Source: Haliclystus octoradiatus (lineage: Eukaryota > Cnidaria > Staurozoa > Stauromedusae > Haliclystidae). Taken from it: a DNA stretch of 64,000 bases. The translations under genes were made by a program, and so were the position numbers. Position 1 is the first letter of the stretch. The number at the start of each line of letters is the position of its first letter. Below the pieces are notes generated by a model. It was not told the DNA's origin. It worked only from the letters and a program-made list of their open reading frames with translations, and searched no databases. This document shows positions 59,353 to 64,000 of this stretch, piece after piece. The stretch is from assembly GCA_916610825.1 (NCBI GenBank), contig OU744452.1, positions 2,825,543-2,889,542 of the forward strand, read 5' to 3'.

Positions 59353-59697
59353 GTATGTATGTTGTATGCAATCCTGTAGAAAAGACAACTTGTATTGCAG
59401 TTTTCATGCACAAAAGACTAATTTCAAATGAAGAGAATTGATAGGTCTAAGAGGAATAGGAAAGAATAGTGAATTGTTGAAATACATATAATTATACAAT
59501 GAAACCTATATTCAACAGCGATGTATGATTTATGATATGTAGATAATTGACCACTCTATACAGGGCTAAGGTCAATAGAAAATACTATTTTAGGGATTGC
59601 AAAAGTGACCACTACGTACAGTTGGTTGAAGTGTAGAGGCTGCAACTGTAACAGGTTTGACTGTAATAAACAGATACAATAACAAACCTGCATGATT

Positions 59698-59756
59698 ATC
59701 ATTCAATGGCATTTGCGCAACAGTTTTCGGATCAAGTGGCATACTGGGACGATATG
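59698..59756 (+). pseudogene. exact partial duplicate of the NDUFA9 exon
   Basis: About 58 bases starting ATCATTCAATGGCATTTGCG and ending GGGACGATATG repeat the middle of the exon (59278-59335) without a difference that I can see. The exon's flanks are not copied, and LINE-related sequence follows soon after. Confidence 0.85.
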
Positions 59757-60772
59757 CGCGAATATATAAGAATACATTGCGCGCCGTAGGAGGCAGAAGG
59801 CATGTTTATCCTGCTCTCCATACATTTTAATCCATTACTATTTTACCAAAGTTTCCATTTTATCAAAGTTATCTAAGTTATTTATTGTACATATACCTGT
59901 TTTTATTTTATTAATTTATTATTTATTGTTTTTAATGTTTTCGATCATATTCCTCATTTTTAACAATTTTACTGATTCGTTTTAACAACATGGCCATGGC
60001 TGGACAGCTTGTCAAATACAGCCGTGAAGATCTTCTTTCCTTGCGAGAAAAGGGCTGTTACACGTTCAAATGTAATGGTCATGACTCTACGAACTTCCCA
60101 GTAAGAAGAAGAACCAGGAGAGGTATTAGAAGTGGTTTTAAAGTCAAAATTAAAAATTATTTGAAGTCCATAAGAAATTCTGACCAAGCTAGTTATTACC
60201 ATGGAAACATTGAACATCTTCCTGCGACTGTTGATTTCACATGCAATTTAAACTACAATAAAGCTTTGAATGTGGATATATTAACAAATGCTGAACTTCA
60301 TTCAATAAACAAGAGAATAGTATCTACACTGTCAGAACATGAAACTGATCAAAGAAAGGTGGAACCTTCAAATTAAATCTCAGTACAATGCCTACCCTTC
60401 ATCAGTCAGCGTATTCCGCAATGTAAAATAATAAAATTCAATCTAATCAATGTGCGGTCTTTGAATAACAAGGCAGACCAAATATTTGAGTACCTTATAG
60501 ATAACAACATTGATATCCTCGCTTTGACAGAGAGATGGCTCTCCTCAGATGATGCAAACAATGCAGTGACTCTTGGGGCAATCCCCGCCGGCTATACGTT
60601 CAAACATGTACCAAGAGATAGTCGCGGAGGTGGTGTTGGCATCATCTTTAATACTTCACTCAAGCTAAAAACTACCACACTCAAAAAATTCAGATAATTT
60701 GAATATATGGACATGACAATTAAGTCCTCTAGCAGAAGCATATGCATTATTCTTATATACAGACCACCAGCA

Positions 60773-61342
60773 CCGGATTAACATTTCAGGGCCCCTAAGC
60801 ACTCTGTCTCCAAAGGGCCCTAAAATGGATGTGACAAACATAGAATTAGCCTCGCTTCCAAGTTATCATCTCAGTTTGAATTTTCATAGTCGATATTTTA
60901 TTTTTGTCCGAAGAAAAACGATTCATGCAAAAATACAATTTTGTTATTGCCATGGTAGAATGATGATTTTGAAGTATGTAATAGGATTTTAAAAGATTAC
61001 AAAGGACATTCAAGTATTTTTTGTTTTATCAAATCCATTTTGTTTTGCTTTTTGTATTAAATTTACACTATTCCCAACAATATCGAATGATGAAAACATT
61101 TGTTGAATGTTTACTTTTAAAACTATTTTTTGAATTGTTGCTATTTGGTTATCATTTAATATACCATTCAAATCAATAGACAGTTAACCACAAAGCGCCA
61201 CAATTCTCATTAGAATTGATTATTGAATACCTACATTAATTTAACTTTTAAAATGATAAAATCATACAAATTTATTTTTTTAAGGGCCCTTCAAAACGAA
61301 GGGCCTTAAGCTGAAGCTTATTTAGCTTATGGGTTAATCCGG
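60773..61342. mobile_element. insertion with CCGGATTAAC inverted ends, inside the LINE
   Basis: Begins CCGGATTAACATTTCAGGGC and ends GGGTTAATCCGG. AGGGCCC/AAGGGCCCTT motifs lie near both ends. It interrupts the AP-endonuclease after YRPP. No target duplication was fixed. Confidence 0.6.
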
Positions 61343-61915
61343 CGCTGCAGACCATCACCATTAAAATGTAATAAATCATCTTCTGAAATCTTCTTTAATG
61401 AATTTAACATATTACTTGAATCACTGATGTCCTTGTGCGGTCATGCAGATCTGATTATGACCGGAGATTTCAACTTCCATGTTGATGATCCAACCAACTC
61501 AGAGGCAGTAATGTTCCTAGAAATACTACATTCGTTTGATCTCATGCAACATGTCAATGAAGCTACTCACCAGAAAGACCACACCTTAGATCTAATTATA
61601 ACCAGAACTGATGATACATTTGTCCAAAATTTGCTAGTTTCAAATCCTAACATCTCCGATCATTTCTCTGTATCCTGTAGCCTGAATATCAAAAAGCCAA
61701 CATTCCCGAGAAAACTAATCTGTTACAGGAAGCTCAAAGACATTGATACAAGTCATTCAACAATGAAATCAAGAACTCGGAATTTTACAGAGATGCATCA
61801 TCTTCAATCACTGATCTTTGTCACACATATGACACTAACTTAGCATCAATACTCGATCGACATGCCCCATTAAGAACAAAGGACAACATTATTTGCCCAT
61901 CTGCTCCATGGTTAA

Positions 61916-62945
61916 AGGGACTATGCAGACCGGCAGCCCTTATGGATTTTTTTTTGGGTGCAAATTTTATTGTACGTCACTACATCCCTTCGCAATTTGG
62001 TGGGCTGGATTGAAAGCTGCGGGGATAGCAAAACAAGCCGAAAAATGGCCTAAACATTTATTTCTATTTCATAATTACTTTCGATTTTACAAGAAAACTC
62101 TTGAGGACCGAAATCAATAATAATACACAAATTGCATTAAATAAGGGCCTACCGCATTTTATGGTTGTGCAGGCTAATTACTATAACTTTCAAGTCAGAA
62201 AAAATACGACAGTAAAATGAGTCAGCACAAAAACGTAAACATGTTTTTATTATTCAACAATTCCAAAACAGACCAAGTCAACAGCAAGTTCAACAAGTCC
62301 AGTAAATTGTACTGTATGCTAACGATTGACAACTTGACACTATTTGCAAATGTCGATCAATATACATATTCGTTATGTAGTTATAATCTTTGAAAATATG
62401 ATTACAATTCCAACTAGAATAAGGCGATTAATCTACGAAGCATGGATAGCAACTAAGCAACATTACAACATAAAATTACCTAGATTACATTATCCAGATA
62501 ATAAATAATGTTTAAAAAGATCAGAGCAAATCGAGAGTCTGAAAGACTCGCAGAAATTTGTAGTTTCTATTTGTTAAATTTCAAACACACGCATACTGTC
62601 ATTGCACTCGCACGGACAGATTTATGTAGATTTGATCTGAGGCCCTGTTTCCGTTTCACATATTTCTGATCTTGACTTTCTATCGCTTCTCTCCTTCCAT
62701 TTGATTGCGTCAATAAACGATGTTTACAATATGTGGACATACCATGAAATGTTAAAATTAGATCGCAACTATGTTAATTCAAGAAAACTAGTCAGCGCCG
62801 TGGAAAAATACGCGAGGCAAGATGGCGTCGTGCATCTTTTCATAAACATTGAACACCAGACAGAAGAAGACAGCTAACATGAAAACGAGTATTGAAAAGT
62901 GAGCTCACTTTTCAACAAAGAAGACTGCCGGTCTGCATAGTCCCT
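61916..62945. mobile_element. 1,030-bp TTAA-flanked element, inside the LINE
   Basis: Begins AGGGACTATGCAGACCGGCA and ends with its mirror image, flanked by TTAA at 61912-61915 and 62946-62949. No transposase inside. It sits between the endonuclease and the RT linker of the LINE. Confidence 0.85.
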
Positions 62946-63490
62946 TTAACATCTGATATTAGAGATCAAAAGATCGTACGGAGAAGGCTGGGGAGAAAAT
63001 GGAGATCAAGTGGTTTAAACGTTTGCAAAGAAGAATACTCCAAGCAATGTGCCATTGTCAACAAACAAATAACTGTTGCAAAGAACAAATACTTTTCGCA
63101 GCTCATTGACTCGTGTTGCTCTGACCAATAAAGCTATTTGGCATAATGAAGAACCTAACTAAGGGAAACACTGAAAAATTATTTCCTGAAACAGATAATG
63201 CAGATTTACTATCAAACAAATTCGCCGACTTTTTTATTAACAAAATCAGTGATATATCAGAAAGTCTGAAGCAGAAAAGACGCCACTTGGAAAATCCTCT
63301 TCCGGAAACAAAAATGACAAAATGCAATTCATCACTAGAAATATTCTCACATGTTACCTGCGAAGAGTTGATGCCACTGATACAAAGCATGTCACTGAAG
63401 TCTTGTCATCTTGATCCAATCCCTGGTGAAGTTCTTAGAGACTGTCTACCTACACTCCTACCTGCACTCACAAGAATTATTAATACCGTA

Positions 63491-64000
63491 TTAGCGCGAA
63501 TATAAATCGACCCGAATATAAGTCGACCCCTAATTTTCAGACCAAAAAACTTAGAAAAATGTAAAGTGCAAGTATAAGTCGACCCAAAATTTGTAATGTA
63601 AACAAAGACACAAGTAAACAAAATCATCACAATATTGTAAATTTTTGAATAAATCAAGCAATAATATTTCTTGAAACATAAATTTGTACAAAAGTAAAAC
63701 TTATAGCCTACCGTAATAATATTTACAAGAAACAAAAAGTCAAGTTATTTAAGATATTATTATTATAGTTCGTTAATATAGTTGTTAATCAATATAGTTC
63801 ATCAGGGCGAAAACCTTCAAACTCTTCTTCATCGTCAGTAGCAAATAGTTCATTAAATTCTTCTTCAGTTAAATCACATTCATATACATCATCTTCTTCG
63901 TCTGAAACTAAAGCATCATCGTCTTCATCGCCACTATTATACAACATATCGTCTTCGGTACCATTTAACGCGTTTGAAATACCACATTTTTTGAATGATC
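63491..64000 (-). mobile_element. pogo/Tigger-like DNA transposon, right part only
   Basis: The LINE is interrupted after a TA (63489-63490) by TTAGCGCGAATATAA with repeated AAGTCGACCC motifs, a terminal repeat of tc1/mariner-pogo type. The element continues past the window. Confidence 0.55.
63789..64000 (-). CDS. C-terminus of a pogo-like DDE transposase (partial)
   Basis: The frame is open from the window edge to a TGA at 63789-63791. It starts SFKKCGISNALNGTEDD, the conserved ending of pogo/Tigger and jerky-type transposases, and is followed by a very acidic tail (GDEDDDALVSDEED, LTEEEFNELF). The catalytic domain lies outside the window, so activity cannot be judged. Confidence 0.65.
   Translation of the reverse strand, partial: SFKKCGISNALNGTEDDMLYNSGDEDDDALVSDEEDDVYECDLTEEEFNELFATDDEEEFEGFRPDELY

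Larger units (their letters stand above)
59990..63490 (+). pseudogene. APE-type LINE (CR1/jockey-like), broken by nested insertions
   Basis: In order: an N-terminal basic region at 59990-60376 (RRRTRRGIRSGFK); the start of the AP-endonuclease at 60440-60697 (VRSLNNKADQIFEYL, LTERWL, GGGVGIIF); the rest of the endonuclease at 61427-61750 (MTGDFNFHVDDP, HTLDLIITR, SDHFSV); and the linker to RT at 62950-63490 (RRLGRKWRSS, NKYFSQLI, LSNKFADFFINKI, LDPIPGEVL). The RT itself lies beyond the window or is missing. Frameshifts occur near 60370 and 61740. Insertions at 60773, 61916 and 63491 split it. Confidence 0.8.

Overview
The window is AT-rich metazoan nuclear DNA. It has GT-AG introns, pieces of two conserved animal genes, and a dense, nested mix of animal transposons: BEL/Pao and Gypsy LTR elements, Penelope-like elements, APE-type LINEs, a Crypton, hAT, ISL2EU/Harbinger, pogo-like and TTAA-flanked elements, and a tRNA-derived SINE. 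This mix, plus a secreted protein resembling cnidarian-type pore-forming toxins, suggests an aquatic invertebrate. A cnidarian or a tunicate would both fit, and the sequence alone does not decide between them. There are no prokaryotic features, CRISPR arrays or rRNA genes.

Layout. 0-4.4 kb: a decayed DDE (ISL2EU/IS4EU-like) transposon on the minus strand, split by a TTA-flanked MITE. 5-9.2 kb: a degenerate copy (5.0-5.6 kb, +) and an intact single-exon copy (8.04-9.19 kb, -) of a secreted toxin-like gene, with a Penelope-like remnant between them. 10-12.7 kb: a long inverted-repeat element carrying a SINE, and a 197-bp TTAA-flanked MITE. 13.4-18.5 kb: Penelope and LINE remnants and a 63-bp minisatellite. 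18.9-20.7 kb: a Gypsy remnant that lacks the RT core. 21.5 kb: a decayed thrombospondin type-1 exon. 23.6-27.5 kb: inverted Penelope-like ends around a MITE and a recent 1,181-bp tandem duplication. 28.2-29.6 kb: a well-preserved Crypton tyrosine recombinase with one intron. 30.0 kb: a 182-bp fold-back element.

32.0-44.04 kb (minus strand) holds the main host gene. Thirteen exons can be joined with consistent splice phases. They encode an armadillo-repeat N-terminus, a long polar middle and a C-terminal Myb/SANT domain. This is the architecture of TERB1, the meiotic telomere-attachment protein.

44.5-58.5 kb is transposon-dominated: two hAT MITEs with 8-bp target duplications, one of them split by a nearly intact BEL/Pao retrotransposon; a 2.07-kb TTAA-flanked element with long arms; a TA-flanked element; and another hAT-like element. 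At 59.2 kb there is an exon of NDUFA9 (respiratory complex I, + strand). Its downstream intron holds a LINE that is itself interrupted by three later insertions, the last being a pogo-like transposon that runs off the window.
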